Assembly: GCA_964651785.1 (NCBI GenBank)
Contig: CAZYWJ010000001.1
Coordinates: 62,001 to 126,000 of the forward strand
DNA: 64,000 nucleotides
Source: JAKVAV01 sp964651785
GTDB taxonomy: Bacteria; Bacteroidota; Bacteroidia; Flavobacteriales_D; Cryomorphaceae
Reading direction: 5' to 3'
Position 1 is the stretch's first letter, and every line of letters starts with the position of its first letter. Below the pieces are notes generated by a model. It saw only the letters and a program-made list of their open reading frames with translations, made no database searches and was not told where the DNA came from. The translations under genes were made by a program, and so were the position numbers. This document shows, piece by piece, positions 53,489-61,991 of the stretch.

Positions 53489-54073
53489 ATGCATTCTAAT
53501 TCGGCTACGGACCAGGAATTGGTTCGCTTTTATCTGGAAGGAAATGAATCTGCATTTGAGGCGCTTTTGTCAAGACACAAAGACCGCATATACACGCAGG
53601 TTTATATGTTGGTAAGAGACGAAGAGCTCGCCAACGATATATTTCAAGAAACATTTGTAAAAGTCATTCGCACTTTAAAAGCAGGGCGATACAACGAGGA
53701 GGGAAAGTTTCTTCCGTGGGTTATGCGAATAGCTCACAACCTGTCCATCGATCACTTCAGAAGGTCAAAGAAAATGCCATTTGTGAGGGAAAATGAAGAC
53801 TACGACCCCTTTGCTTCCATTCCTCGTGAAGAGAAGAATGTGGAAGATCAATGGATAGATGAGGTGATCAATGAAGATGTGCGCAAATTGGTAGAAGAGC
53901 TGCCTGAAGAGCAAAGAGAGGTAGTTATGATGCGTCATTATGGTGGGATGAGCTTCAAAGAAATTGCCGAAAGAAGCAACGTAAGTATCAACACATCTTT
54001 AGGACGAATGCGTTATGCTCTCATTAATATGAGGAAAATGATTGATAAGCACAATATCAAGTTGACGAAATAA
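53489..54073 (+). CDS. ECF-type RNA polymerase sigma factor
   Basis: Sigma-70 family protein of 194 residues. Region 2 covers about residues 20-90 (ARDEELANDIFQETFVK-like stretch, LPWVMRIAHNLSIDHFRRS). Region 4 is near residues 125-180 (LPEEQREVVMMRHYGGMSF, KEIAERSNVSINTSLGRM helix-turn-helix). No anti-sigma gene follows; instead a 62-residue hypothetical lies 66 bases downstream. A housekeeping-type ECF sigma of this form is common in Bacteroidota. It has a Shine-Dalgarno-like site and a possible long leader. Confidence 0.92.
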   Translation: MHSNSATDQELVRFYLEGNESAFEALLSRHKDRIYTQVYMLVRDEELANDIFQETFVKVIRTLKAGRYNEEGKFLPWVMRIAHNLSIDHFRRSKKMPFVRENEDYDPFASIPREEKNVEDQWIDEVINEDVRKLVEELPEEQREVVMMRHYGGMSFKEIAERSNVSINTSLGRMRYALINMRKMIDKHNIKLTK

Positions 54074-54139
54074 TTTTCGATGGTGAGATAATAATCACGG
54101 ATAGAAGGTCGTTTTAGTTCCATAAAAATTAAAACGCCT

Positions 54140-54328
54140 ATGCCAAATTTTACTCCTGATTTTTTATTTAATTCAAACAAAGAAAAGGCAAGTCGCCGTT
54201 TTTTCACTCATAGAGGTGAAGAGGTGAAGTGCCCCAAACACCAAACCATCAAGAATATTATAGCTTTCTCCCATGCTCTGGAAGTAAAGAACGGAAAGAG
54301 TGGCTCTTTAGAGATGGTGCTGAATTGA
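54140..54328 (+). CDS. hypothetical small protein downstream of the ECF sigma gene
   Basis: A frame of 62 residues from ATG, starting MPNFTPDFLFNSNKEKASRR, mildly basic, with no membrane helix. It ends just before a terminator that would close the sigma transcription unit, which supports it being the second gene of that unit. No family is recognised; a role in sigma control is only a guess. Confidence 0.5.
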   Translation: MPNFTPDFLFNSNKEKASRRFFTHRGEEVKCPKHQTIKNIIAFSHALEVKNGKSGSLEMVLN

Positions 54329-54350
54329 ATAAGAACACGAATATTTTTTC

Positions 54351-54383
54351 AAGCGACATGCGTTATGTGTGTCGCTTTTTTTA
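54351..54383 (+). terminator. terminator of the sigma-factor unit
   Basis: Stem AAGCGACA/TGTCGCTT with an 11-base loop followed by a T run. It overlaps a possible GTG at 54369, supporting the later ATG at 54396 as start of the next gene. Confidence 0.8.
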
Positions 54384-54395
54384 ATTTCGGTCGAT

Positions 54396-54749
54396 ATGAA
54401 TATGCTGATAAAATTGCTCCTGAATGCGTTGCTGGTTTTTGCCTTAGCTTGGGCATTGCCCGGAGTTCAGGTAGAAAGTTTTTGGACTGCCTTAGTAGTT
54501 GCGATCATTCTTGGTTTTTTGAACATTTTCATAAAACCAATTTTGGTCATTATCACAATTCCCGTCACCATTTTAACATTAGGACTTTTCCTTTTGGTTA
54601 TAAATGCGTTGGTTATTCAGCTAGCCGCTTGGATAGTTGATGATTTTGCCGTTGCCAATTTTTGGTGGGCACTCTTATTCAGTCTTATCCTCAGCGTGAT
54701 GAATTCGGCTTTTGAGAGGTCAGCCAACGGAGATAAGAAAGACTATTAA
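54396..54749 (+). CDS. phage holin 4-like family membrane protein (PF04020 type)
   Basis: Small integral membrane protein of 117 residues with four helices in a typical spacing (MLIKLLLNALLVFALAWAL, FWTALVVAIILGFLNIFI, ILVIITIPVTILTLGLFLL, FWWALLFSLILSVMNSAF). This is the widespread bacterial PF04020 family, named after phage holins but generally chromosomal; function unknown. The ATG at 54396 is chosen because the earlier GTG falls inside a terminator. The stop forms a palindromic TTAA with the convergent YkuK-type gene. Confidence 0.82.
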   Translation: MNMLIKLLLNALLVFALAWALPGVQVESFWTALVVAIILGFLNIFIKPILVIITIPVTILTLGLFLLVINALVIQLAAWIVDDFAVANFWWALLFSLILSVMNSAFERSANGDKKDY

Positions 54750-55204
54750 TTCACGAGCACATTGGCGGCCCAAGTAGCTATCAAGAGGTCGGGTTTGGTC
54801 TTGGCTTTGTATCCCATACTTTGCGCGTATCCCACAGCCGCTTGAAAAACCTTGTTCGACGGAAAGTCAGGATCCGAATTCAGATCTAAGTCGATTTGCT
54901 CAATGGGTACATCACATTCAAATTTTAAATATCCGGCTACATCGATACTTCGCTGTAACTCACCCCAGAGGCGAGTCCACATGTCCGTAACCAACGGAGT
55001 AGACTCTCTATGGTAAATGACGTGCGCACCGTTATTTTTAAATCGAAAAACTACGGTGGTGGCATAGAGTGTTTTTTTGGAGTAATTCTGACTGTCGCTA
55101 CCTACGTAAATCTTGATGCCCGGATGCTTTTTCACCATTTCCTTGGCGTAGCTTCCCAGCTCCACCTTGACATGGCTTCCCATCTTCTTAAAAACTCGAT
55201 CCAT
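54746..55204 (-). CDS. YkuK-type ribonuclease H-like protein (DUF458)
   Basis: A cytosolic protein of 152 residues resembling the YkuK/DUF458 RNase H-like group: IKIYVGSDSQNYSKKTLYATTVVFRF (acidic first strand), HRESTPLVTDMWTRLWGE, LDLNSDPDFPSNKVFQAAVGYAQ. The RNase H-like fold and Asp residues are suggested by family, but enzymatic activity is not proven. Convergent with the holin-like gene (4-base overlap). Confidence 0.75.
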   Translation of the reverse strand: MDRVFKKMGSHVKVELGSYAKEMVKKHPGIKIYVGSDSQNYSKKTLYATTVVFRFKNNGAHVIYHRESTPLVTDMWTRLWGELQRSIDVAGYLKFECDVPIEQIDLDLNSDPDFPSNKVFQAAVGYAQSMGYKAKTKPDLLIATWAANVLVN

Positions 55205-55308
55205 TTCTTTTTTCGTTCAATTTACATTTGATTAAGTCGTATTTATAAGCACTCAATGAACAATTATTCACAATAAGAGTTTTCCTACCAACTTTATCCA
55301 ACTCAATA

Positions 55309-55848
55309 ATGAAAAAGCTAAGCCTGATTTTTGCCTTATTATTTGCCCTCTCTATTTACGCTCAAAATAACGCCGATATGAATATTTACGATTTTTCCGT
55401 TCCCGCACTGGAAGGTGGAACCATTAACTTCAACGATTTTAAAGGAAAGAAAATACTTATTGTGAATACCGCTTCAGAATGCGGTTACACACCGCAATAC
55501 AAACAACTGGAGGAACTGCATAACGAAATGGGAGACATGCTCGTAATTATTGGTTTTCCTGCCAATAATTTTGGCGGACAAGAGCCCGGATCAAATGATC
55601 AGATTGCCGCTTTTTGCGAAAAGAACTACGGCGTTTCTTTCCCTATGGCAGCCAAAGTGAGTGTAAAGGGATCAGATCAACACGAGCTTTTCGAGTGGCT
55701 TACCGCCGAGGAGAATGCAGACTTTACGGGTGACATCAATTGGAACTTCGAAAAGTTTTTGATCAATGAGGAGGGAAAGCTGATTCACCGATATCGATCA
55801 GGTACGACGCCGCTCGATGAAGCAATTTTGTCCGCTCTGGAAGACTGA
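55309..55848 (+). CDS. exported glutathione/thioredoxin peroxidase (GPx family)
   Basis: Peroxidase of 179 residues with a signal peptide (MKKLSLIFALLFALSIYAQ). The catalytic tetrad is visible: Cys58 in NTASECGYTPQY, Gln in NNFGGQEPG, and Trp/Asn in INWNFEKFLI. It is the Cys (not selenocysteine) form and probably thioredoxin-dependent, reducing peroxides in the periplasm. It has the long N-terminal export signal, unlike cytosolic GPx. The GT39 gene starts 35 bases downstream. Confidence 0.93.
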   Translation: MKKLSLIFALLFALSIYAQNNADMNIYDFSVPALEGGTINFNDFKGKKILIVNTASECGYTPQYKQLEELHNEMGDMLVIIGFPANNFGGQEPGSNDQIAAFCEKNYGVSFPMAAKVSVKGSDQHELFEWLTAEENADFTGDINWNFEKFLINEEGKLIHRYRSGTTPLDEAILSALED

Positions 55849-55858
55849 TCCAAAATAG

Positions 55859-55866
55859 TATTTTTG
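55859..55866 (+). promoter_or_regulatory. candidate -7 box (TAttTTTG) for the GT39 gene
   Basis: TATTTTTG ends 17 bases before the ATG at 55884. No -33 at the expected distance (the nearest TTTG is 28 bases upstream). Confidence 0.4.
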
Positions 55867-55883
55867 GGCGCTGATCGGCGTTC

Positions 55884-57616
55884 ATGAAATCGGGACTTTT
55901 ACAAAACGATAATTTTTATTACGGTCTGTTCGCGGTTCTGTTGCTGCCCGCTTTGCTCATTAATTTGGGTGCTCACCATATTTTCATTCACACCGATGAG
56001 AGTTTGCGTGCACTCATTGCACTCGAAATGCTCTTCAACGATGAGTTTATTGCGCCTACGGTCAACGGAGAATATTACTACAACAAACCACCTCTATACA
56101 ATTGGATCATAGCCGGATCGTATCGATTGTTTGGTGAGCCTTCGCTTTTTGCACTTCGCTTTCCCGTGGTATGTGCCATCGTAGGTTATGGCATTCTGAT
56201 CGTCTCCTTTATGAAAAAAGCGGTGGGAGGCAAGATGGCTTGGTTAATAGCCATCATGACCATCACCAGCGGTAGAATACTTTTCTACGACAGTTTTTTG
56301 GGTTTAATTGATATTGCTTTTTCCGCAGTCATTTTCACTAACTTCATGCTGTTTTATTTCCTGGGAAAGAAGGAAAAGTATTTTTTACTTTTCTCTTTAA
56401 CCTATTTTCTCAGTGCCGTAGCCTACCTCATGAAGGGGCTTCCGCCGATAGTCTTTCAGGGTTTAACGATTATAGCTTATGCCATTTACCGAAAGGATTG
56501 GAAGTTCATCTTTCATCCGATGCATTTTTTAGGGGCGCTTTCTTTTATTCTACCCGTGGCATTGTACTACTACGCCTACCTCGAGGTAAATCCACAGCCA
56601 TTGACTGATTTATTCAACACATTGTGGGTTGAGTCCAGCAAAAGAACGGTGACCGATCACGGCTTCGCGGACACACNNNNNNNNNNNNNNNNNNNNNNNN
56701 NNNNNNNNNNNNNNNNNNNNNNNNNNNNNNNNNNNNNNNNNNNNNNNNNNNNNNNNNNNNNNNNNNNNNNNNNNNNTTGTGGGTTGAGTCCAGCAAAAGA
56801 ACGGTGACCGATCACGGCTTCGCGGACACACTGAAAGCGCTTTATGAGTTTCCTCTTGAAAACCTATACCACTTTGCCCCCTGGACGATTTTCATTGTCT
56901 TTCTTTTTAGAAAAGGATCATTAAAATCCCTCCTGAGTCAGGATTTCAGTCGATACCTCATTCTCGTGTTCGGACTCAATATCATTGTTTATTGGACCTC
57001 CCCCGGAGTGCATCCACGGTACCTCTTTATGTTTTTGCCGCTCTTGTTTGCCCTTTTGGCTATAGCCGAAAAAGATTCGAGTCCAAAAGTGATTTCCGTA
57101 GTTCAGTTAATTCTTTTGGGAATAATGGTAATAGGCTCATTAGCGCCGTGGTTTGCCATCAGCACTATATTAGAATCGGGAGTCAATGACCCGATAATTA
57201 AGTCCGTTATTGTAAGTCTGTCAATGGCTTTAATCACCTTGACTTACTTCAAGCAGCGTAGCAGGCGTTGGATTTTACTCGGTATTTTTTTGTTGATCAT
57301 TCGGATCGGTTTTGATTGGTTTGTACTGCCTAATCGTGATTCCGAGGGAGCCGGGTATGCTGCATCTGCTTTGGAAGTGGCGAAAATTACGGAAGAAAAA
57401 CCACTATACATCATTGGGCCAAACTACGTTCACAGTGCTACTTCTTTCATGATAGAGCGGGAGCGACGGGAGGTTTTAAAGATGAAAGACCAAACCGAAC
57501 CGGGTGCATTTTACTTAGCCAAAGAGGGATTTAAGGTTGAGAAAGCCGATTCTATTATGACATTTGGCACGCGAGGAACCGATACGCAACTTGTTCTTTA
57601 CAGAATGAGAGAGTAG
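55884..57616 (+). CDS. GT39-like lipid-linked glycosyltransferase (ArnT-like; one gene split by a false gap)
   Basis: Polytopic membrane glycosyltransferase, 525 residues after collapsing the false gap. Many hydrophobic helices. The first periplasmic loop has HTDESLRALIALEML and NGEYYYNKPPLYNWI, the acidic DE motif and conserved aromatic segment of GT39/GT83 enzymes such as ArnT that use polyprenyl-phosphate sugars. The 100 N at 56677 has identical 55-base flanks (56622-56676, 56777-56831) and removal of 155 bases restores one frame. Acceptor (lipid A, protein or glycan) unknown. It follows GPx by 35 bases. Confidence 0.87.
56622..56831. repeat. 55-base duplicated contig ends around a false gap
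   Basis: 56622-56676 and 56777-56831 are identical and surround 100 N. Collapsing 155 bases restores the GT39 frame. Confidence 0.97.
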
Positions 57617-57643
57617 AAATTACGCCTCGTCAAATCTTTGTCT

Positions 57644-57651
57644 TAAGTTTG
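57644..57651 (+). promoter_or_regulatory. candidate -7 box (TAagTTTG) for the sigma/anti-sigma operon
   Basis: TAAGTTTG ends 14 bases before the GTG start at 57666. No clear -33. Confidence 0.4.
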
Positions 57652-57665
57652 AGCACTTAATTGAA

Positions 57666-58199
57666 GTGGCTCCGGTAGAGAAAGAAATATTGAGATTATT
57701 TGAAGAAGGTGATGTAAAAGCCATGGACCTTCTTTACGATAACTATTCAGATGCGCTGTATGGTGTGAGCCTGAGAATTGTCGGCGACGAAGCCACCGCG
57801 GCAGATGTATTGCAGGAGTCTTTTGTAAAAATCTGGCAATCATCTAAATCCTACGATCCTGAGAAAGGAAGGCTGTTTACTTGGCTGATGCGAATTGTCA
57901 AAAACAAGTCGATTGATGCCGTCAGAAAGAAAAATCGAAAGACAGAAATCCGATCAGAATTGAAGGTCGTATATGATGGTGAGGGTTCTTCATCCCCTGA
58001 TCCTTCAGTAAAGCAAGATTTAAAGACCGTACTTTCAAAATTGGATACGGATCACCGAAATTTGGTGGAGCATTCCTACATTTTGGGATACAGTCACCCT
58101 GAAATTGCAGAAAAGTTTAACCTGCCCTTAGGAACCGTGAAGACACGGATCAGAAGTGCAATGAAAGAGCTACGGACAATATTTGGAAATGGACGTTAA
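57666..58199 (+). CDS. ECF sigma factor of the SigK type
   Basis: Sigma-70 family protein of 177 residues. Region 2 (LYDNYSDALYGVSLRIVGD, ADVLQESFVKIWQSSKSY, GRLFTWLMRIVKNKSIDAVR) and region 4 (LVEHSYILGYSHPEIAEKFN, LPLGTVKTRIRSAMKELR) are complete. The start is GTG at 57666. The last 11 bases overlap the anti-sigma ATG, so the two are translationally coupled, and a fasciclin gene follows. This SigK/RskA/fasciclin arrangement marks an anti-sigma-regulated envelope or stress regulon. Confidence 0.92.
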   Translation: MAPVEKEILRLFEEGDVKAMDLLYDNYSDALYGVSLRIVGDEATAADVLQESFVKIWQSSKSYDPEKGRLFTWLMRIVKNKSIDAVRKKNRKTEIRSELKVVYDGEGSSSPDPSVKQDLKTVLSKLDTDHRNLVEHSYILGYSHPEIAEKFNLPLGTVKTRIRSAMKELRTIFGNGR

Positions 58200-59022
58200 G
58201 GCATACATAGAGACCGGTATTTTGGAGCAGTACGCTCTTGGCGATGTGTCTGATCAGGAGCGTCGCGAAGTAGAGTGCTTGTCCAAAATTTACCCTGAGA
58301 TCAAGGCTGCTTTGGTAGAGGCTGAGATGGATCTGGAGATGCTTGCCAACATCGGTGCGGTAAAAGCACCGTCGGGATTGAAGTCCGATATTCTGGCCGA
58401 GGTATCTAAGCATTCCCAACTTCCCGTGGATGATTCCGGAGCAGAGAAGAAAGCCGTCTCTTCTACGGAAGTGGAAGAAAGGGTAGTGGTTCAACAAAAA
58501 TCATCCTCAACGTGGCCCATCGTTTGGGCTGCAGCGGCATCGGTGGCGTTGCTGCTTGCCTTTTGGCAATACATCGAGCGTGAAAATGCCGAAGAAGAAC
58601 TTCTAAGTGCACAAGAAGCCCAGCGAGAGCTTTTAGCCAATAATGAATACTTGCGAGGAGAAGTTGAGTACCTGACCGAAGATGTCAAGGAAAACTTCGA
58701 CCCTAGTTTTCAAAAGATTGTACTCGAACCGACTAAAGCTGAGGATCAAGGCGGAGTATCCGTATTATGGCAAAGAAAATCGGGTAAAGTTAAAATCAAT
58801 CTGGCCTCACTTCCTGAGCTGCCATCTGATAAACAGTACCAACTCTGGGTGCTTAAGGATGGAGTACCATCAGATATGGGCGTACTTCCAAAGGATTATC
58901 AAGACGTCTACATCGCAGAATCGCAGACTTCTGAAGGAGATGCTTTCGCTATAACCATCGAACCCCTGGGTGGTTTGAAAAATCCGTCATTGGATCAATT
59001 GGTCTACATGGGTTCTGTCTGA
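58189..59022 (+). CDS. anti-sigma-K (RskA-type) membrane protein
   Basis: Anti-sigma factor of 277 residues. The N-terminal zinc-less anti-sigma domain has ILEQYALGDVSDQERREVECL; one membrane helix (PIVWAAAASVALLLAFWQYI) sits near residue 115, followed by a short coiled coil (REN-AEEELLSAQEAQRELL) and a C-terminal RskA domain (KINLASLPELPSDKQYQLWVL). The ATG at 58189 is used; an upstream in-frame TTG at 58183 is not needed. It would hold the coupled sigma factor inactive until an extracytoplasmic signal releases it. Confidence 0.9.
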   Translation: MDVKAYIETGILEQYALGDVSDQERREVECLSKIYPEIKAALVEAEMDLEMLANIGAVKAPSGLKSDILAEVSKHSQLPVDDSGAEKKAVSSTEVEERVVVQQKSSSTWPIVWAAAASVALLLAFWQYIERENAEEELLSAQEAQRELLANNEYLRGEVEYLTEDVKENFDPSFQKIVLEPTKAEDQGGVSVLWQRKSGKVKINLASLPELPSDKQYQLWVLKDGVPSDMGVLPKDYQDVYIAESQTSEGDAFAITIEPLGGLKNPSLDQLVYMGSV

Positions 59023-59106
59023 TACGGAATCACCCCTTTCTATATTAATTTCAAATCTGATCCGGTTTTTGGTGCGTAACTAGATCAAATCAATAAAATA
59101 GAAATC

Positions 59107-59655
59107 ATGAAAAAAATAGCTTTAGTTATCAGTCTTGGACTATTCAGCTTAGCGGGTTATTCTCAAAGCGAAACCGTAATGGTAGGTGGCGAAAAAATGT
59201 ACCCTAAGAAAGATATTGTGTCCAACGCCTTAAACTCGAATGATCACACCACTTTAGTAAGCGCCGTAAAAGCTGCCGGGCTTGTGGAGACTCTTCAAGG
59301 CAAAGGCCCGTTCACGGTTTTGGCTCCCGTTAATGATGCCTTTGAAAATTTGCCTGACGGAACGGTTGAATCTTTGCTGAAACCCGAAGCCAAATCAAAA
59401 CTCACGGCTGTATTGACTTACCACGTTTTGGCAGGAAATTACAGTTTCGATGATATCGCATCAGCCATCAAAAAGGGTGGGGGAAAGGTATCCATGAAAA
59501 CCGTTCAAGGTGCCACCTTAACTTTTGCCATGAATGGAAAGCATAATATCGTAGTAATGGACGGAGCGGGTAATACTGCAAACATCACTACTTATGATGT
59601 AGGCCAAAGTAACGGAGTGATTCACGTAATCGACACGGTTTTACTGCCGAGTTAG
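59107..59655 (+). CDS. secreted fasciclin domain protein
   Basis: A secreted protein of 182 residues with a signal peptide (MKKIALVISLGLFSLAGYSQ) and one FAS1 domain: IVSNALNSNDHTTLVSAVKAAGLVETLQGKGPFTVLAPVNDAFENLP, VLTYHVLAGNYSFDDI and GVIHVIDTVLLP. FAS1 domains mediate adhesion. It follows the sigma/anti-sigma pair by 84 bases and its own terminator lies 32 bases downstream, so it is the last gene of the unit and a probable target of the sigma factor. Confidence 0.94.
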   Translation: MKKIALVISLGLFSLAGYSQSETVMVGGEKMYPKKDIVSNALNSNDHTTLVSAVKAAGLVETLQGKGPFTVLAPVNDAFENLPDGTVESLLKPEAKSKLTAVLTYHVLAGNYSFDDIASAIKKGGGKVSMKTVQGATLTFAMNGKHNIVVMDGAGNTANITTYDVGQSNGVIHVIDTVLLPS

Positions 59656-59686
59656 TTTCCAATGTTTGCACGCTATATATGGAAAC

Positions 59687-59718
59687 GAAAAGGGCTGCCT
59701 AATGAGCAGCCCTTTTTT
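59687..59718 (+). terminator. terminator of the sigma/anti-sigma/fasciclin unit
   Basis: Stem AAAAGGGCTGC/GCAGCCCTTTT with a 7-base loop and a following T run. It lies between the plus-strand unit and the convergent MBL-rhodanese gene. Confidence 0.88.
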
Positions 59719-59740
59719 ATATACTTCTAAGTTATTTATA

Positions 59741-61153
59741 CTAGAGCAAGGTACTCGGACAAACATAATCCGTTTTCGGAACATCGGCTTCGGCTATTTC
59801 TTTAAAGCCTCCTCGGATGTCAATGAAGTTGTCCCATCCCCGTTGTTTTAAAATGGAAGCTGCAATCATGCTTCGATAACCACCTGCGCAGTGCACCATA
59901 AACGGTTTGTCCTTCGGAAACTGAGAGAGATGCTCATTGATTTGATTCAAAGGTATGTTTAGTGCATCTACCACGTGTTCGGAGTCATATTCACTTTTTT
60001 TTCTCACATCTATTACCAGTGGTTTCTCATTGTATTTCTCGGCAAACTCTTTGGCCGACATTCTTTTTACACTGTCGACTTCTTTACCCGCATTTTTCCA
60101 AGCTTCAAATCCACCCTCCAAATATCCGATGGTATTGTCATAGCCAACTCTGGAAAGGCGAATCATAGCCTCTTCTTCCTTGCCTTTATCGGTCACTAAT
60201 AAGATTTCCTGTTTGATGTCCTTGATCATTTCACCTACCCACATGGCAAAGTTTCCTTCCAAGCCGATGTTGATGCTATTTGGTATAAAACCTTTGGCAA
60301 ATTCTTCGGCATCACGCGTATCAAGTACCAATGCATTGGTATCATTGGCCACGTATTCAAAAGCTTCAGGTGATAGAGGTCGGCTGGCTCGCTCTATTAC
60401 GGTATCCAACTCTTCATAGCCCTGAATATTCATCAAGACATTTTTGGGAAAATATCCGGGAGGAGTAGTCAAGCCTTCCAAGAGCTGTTCAATAAACTCT
60501 TCCTTACTCAAATCGGGGTTGAGTGCGTAATTGGTTTTCTTCTGATTTCCCAAAGTGTCCGTGGTTTCTTTGCTCATTTTCTTACCGCAAGCACTTCCTG
60601 CTCCGTGGTTAGGGTATACAATCAGATCGTCGCTTAACGGCATAATTTTATTTCGCAAAGAATCAAAAAGGTACCCCGCGAGTTTTCGTTCCGTTAAGTC
60701 TTCAATCACGTGTTGAGCCAGATCAGGTCTTCCCACATCGCCGATGAATAGAGTGTCACCGGTTATGATTCCGTGTTCCTTACCCTCTTCGTCGATCAAC
60801 ATATAAGTAGTCGATTCCATGGTATGACCGGGCGTGTGAATAACTCTTACAGTGGCCCCGCCAACTTTGAATTCCTGATTATCCTCGGCTACTATTGCAT
60901 CAAACCCGGGCTTGGCCGTGGGACCGTAAACAATTTCAGCTCCCGTTTTCTTAGCCAAATCCAGATGACCACTTACAAAGTCTGCGTGAAAGTGGGTTTC
61001 AAAAACATATTTGATTTTCGCTCCGTTTTTTTCAGCTCGATCGATGTAAGGCTGAACTTCTCTTAAAGGGTCAAAAATGGCCGCTTCACCATTGCTCTCC
61101 AAGTAGTAAGCCGCGTGAGCGATGCATCCGGTATATATCTGTTCTATTTTCAT
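59741..61153 (-). CDS. MBL-fold hydrolase fused to two rhodanese domains
   Basis: A protein of 470 residues. Residues 1-225 are an MBL domain (THFHADF near 53-59, His110, Asp133, His183), like persulfide dioxygenases. Two rhodanese domains follow (about 260-355 and 372-465). The first has no catalytic Cys at the loop position (LLVTDKGKEEEAM); the second has Cys422 in HCAGGYRS and is probably active. The likely role is persulfide or sulfur handling from hydrogen sulfide or glutathione persulfide. Monocistronic on the minus strand. Confidence 0.9.
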   Translation of the reverse strand: MKIEQIYTGCIAHAAYYLESNGEAAIFDPLREVQPYIDRAEKNGAKIKYVFETHFHADFVSGHLDLAKKTGAEIVYGPTAKPGFDAIVAEDNQEFKVGGATVRVIHTPGHTMESTTYMLIDEEGKEHGIITGDTLFIGDVGRPDLAQHVIEDLTERKLAGYLFDSLRNKIMPLSDDLIVYPNHGAGSACGKKMSKETTDTLGNQKKTNYALNPDLSKEEFIEQLLEGLTTPPGYFPKNVLMNIQGYEELDTVIERASRPLSPEAFEYVANDTNALVLDTRDAEEFAKGFIPNSINIGLEGNFAMWVGEMIKDIKQEILLVTDKGKEEEAMIRLSRVGYDNTIGYLEGGFEAWKNAGKEVDSVKRMSAKEFAEKYNEKPLVIDVRKKSEYDSEHVVDALNIPLNQINEHLSQFPKDKPFMVHCAGGYRSMIAASILKQRGWDNFIDIRGGFKEIAEADVPKTDYVCPSTLL

Positions 61154-61281
61154 GAATTGAGTATTTCATTATTGATGGATACAAAGATAAGGGCCTCAAA
61201 CAGGATGAAATGCGACTTGGGTTACAGAGCCCGGGCAACCGTTGATTTTACAAGTTTCGATTTTTCAATCTCACTTTTCTC

Positions 61282-61289
61282 TAATTTTG
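61282..61289 (+). promoter_or_regulatory. -7 box (TAatTTTG) for the 2OG oxygenase gene
   Basis: TAATTTTG ends 19 bases before the TTG start at 61309. No clear -33 at the expected spacing. Confidence 0.5.
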
Positions 61290-61308
61290 CGTTCTTATTT
61301 TTTAATAG

Positions 61309-61941
61309 TTGAACGAACTAATTGCAGACCCTTGGGAAGCGAGGGCCGATCACCTTGCCGAAAACGATTGGGTGATCTTAGATGATTTCTTGCCGACAGA
61401 CCTGACGACGGCTTGCAGAAATTTCCTCAAACAAAAGCTCGAATTAGACGAATTCAAACAAGCGGGTATCGGGGCTTTGAATGATTTCAGGATTGAAAAA
61501 GCAATCAGGAGCGATGAGATATTTTGGCTGGAGCGACAAAGAGATCAGGAAGTGACCCGATATTTCGACATAGTCGACGAGGTCATCGCACAACTCAACC
61601 GACTGTGCTTCTTAAGTATTGCGGGTAGTGAGTTTCATCTAGCCCATTATCCGAAAGGATCTTTTTATAAAAAACATATCGATCAATTTGATTCACGTAG
61701 CAACCGACTTATCTCGATGATTTGCTATGTGAATGAATATTGGAAACCCGAGCACGGTGGTGAGCTGAGACTGTATAAAGCAGATGGTGATTATAACGAT
61801 GTGGCACCACTGCCTGGTCGCGTCATACTTTTTAAGAGCGATGCGGTTCCTCACGAGGTTTTGCTATCAAATGCATCGCGGTATAGCATTACCGGTTGGC
61901 TTCTGCACCAGCCCGCAGGTTTGGGCTACTTGTTGGGATAA
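61309..61941 (+). CDS. 2-oxoglutarate/Fe(II)-dependent oxygenase (prolyl-4-hydroxylase-like)
   Basis: Oxygenase of 210 residues with the facial triad His-x-Asp...His: YKKHIDQFD (His and Asp) and AVPHEVL (His); the 2OG-binding Arg is in ASRYSITGWL. Architecture matches P4Hc/EGLN-like (SM-20-related) enzymes that hydroxylate proteins or small molecules. The start is TTG at 61309, supported by the -7 box 19 bases upstream and the lack of an earlier in-frame ATG. A hairpin terminator follows the stop. Confidence 0.87.
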   Translation: MNELIADPWEARADHLAENDWVILDDFLPTDLTTACRNFLKQKLELDEFKQAGIGALNDFRIEKAIRSDEIFWLERQRDQEVTRYFDIVDEVIAQLNRLCFLSIAGSEFHLAHYPKGSFYKKHIDQFDSRSNRLISMICYVNEYWKPEHGGELRLYKADGDYNDVAPLPGRVILFKSDAVPHEVLLSNASRYSITGWLLHQPAGLGYLLG

Positions 61942-61943
61942 AA

Positions 61944-61970
61944 AAAGCCGCTCATTTTAGAGCGGCTTTG
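61944..61970 (-). terminator. bidirectional hairpin between the 2OG oxygenase and the truncated-hemoglobin-like gene
   Basis: Stem AAAGCCGCTC/GAGCGGCTTT with a short loop. A T run follows in the minus direction, so it best serves the gene ending at 61992; it may also end the plus-strand gene at 61941. Confidence 0.8.
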
Positions 61971-61991
61971 ACTTATTGCTTAGAAATACTG

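Noticed and set aside
54396..54749. Prophage remnant suggested by a holin-like protein.
   Set aside because: The PF04020 family is a common chromosomal membrane family in Bacteroidota, and no lysin, capsid or integrase is nearby.
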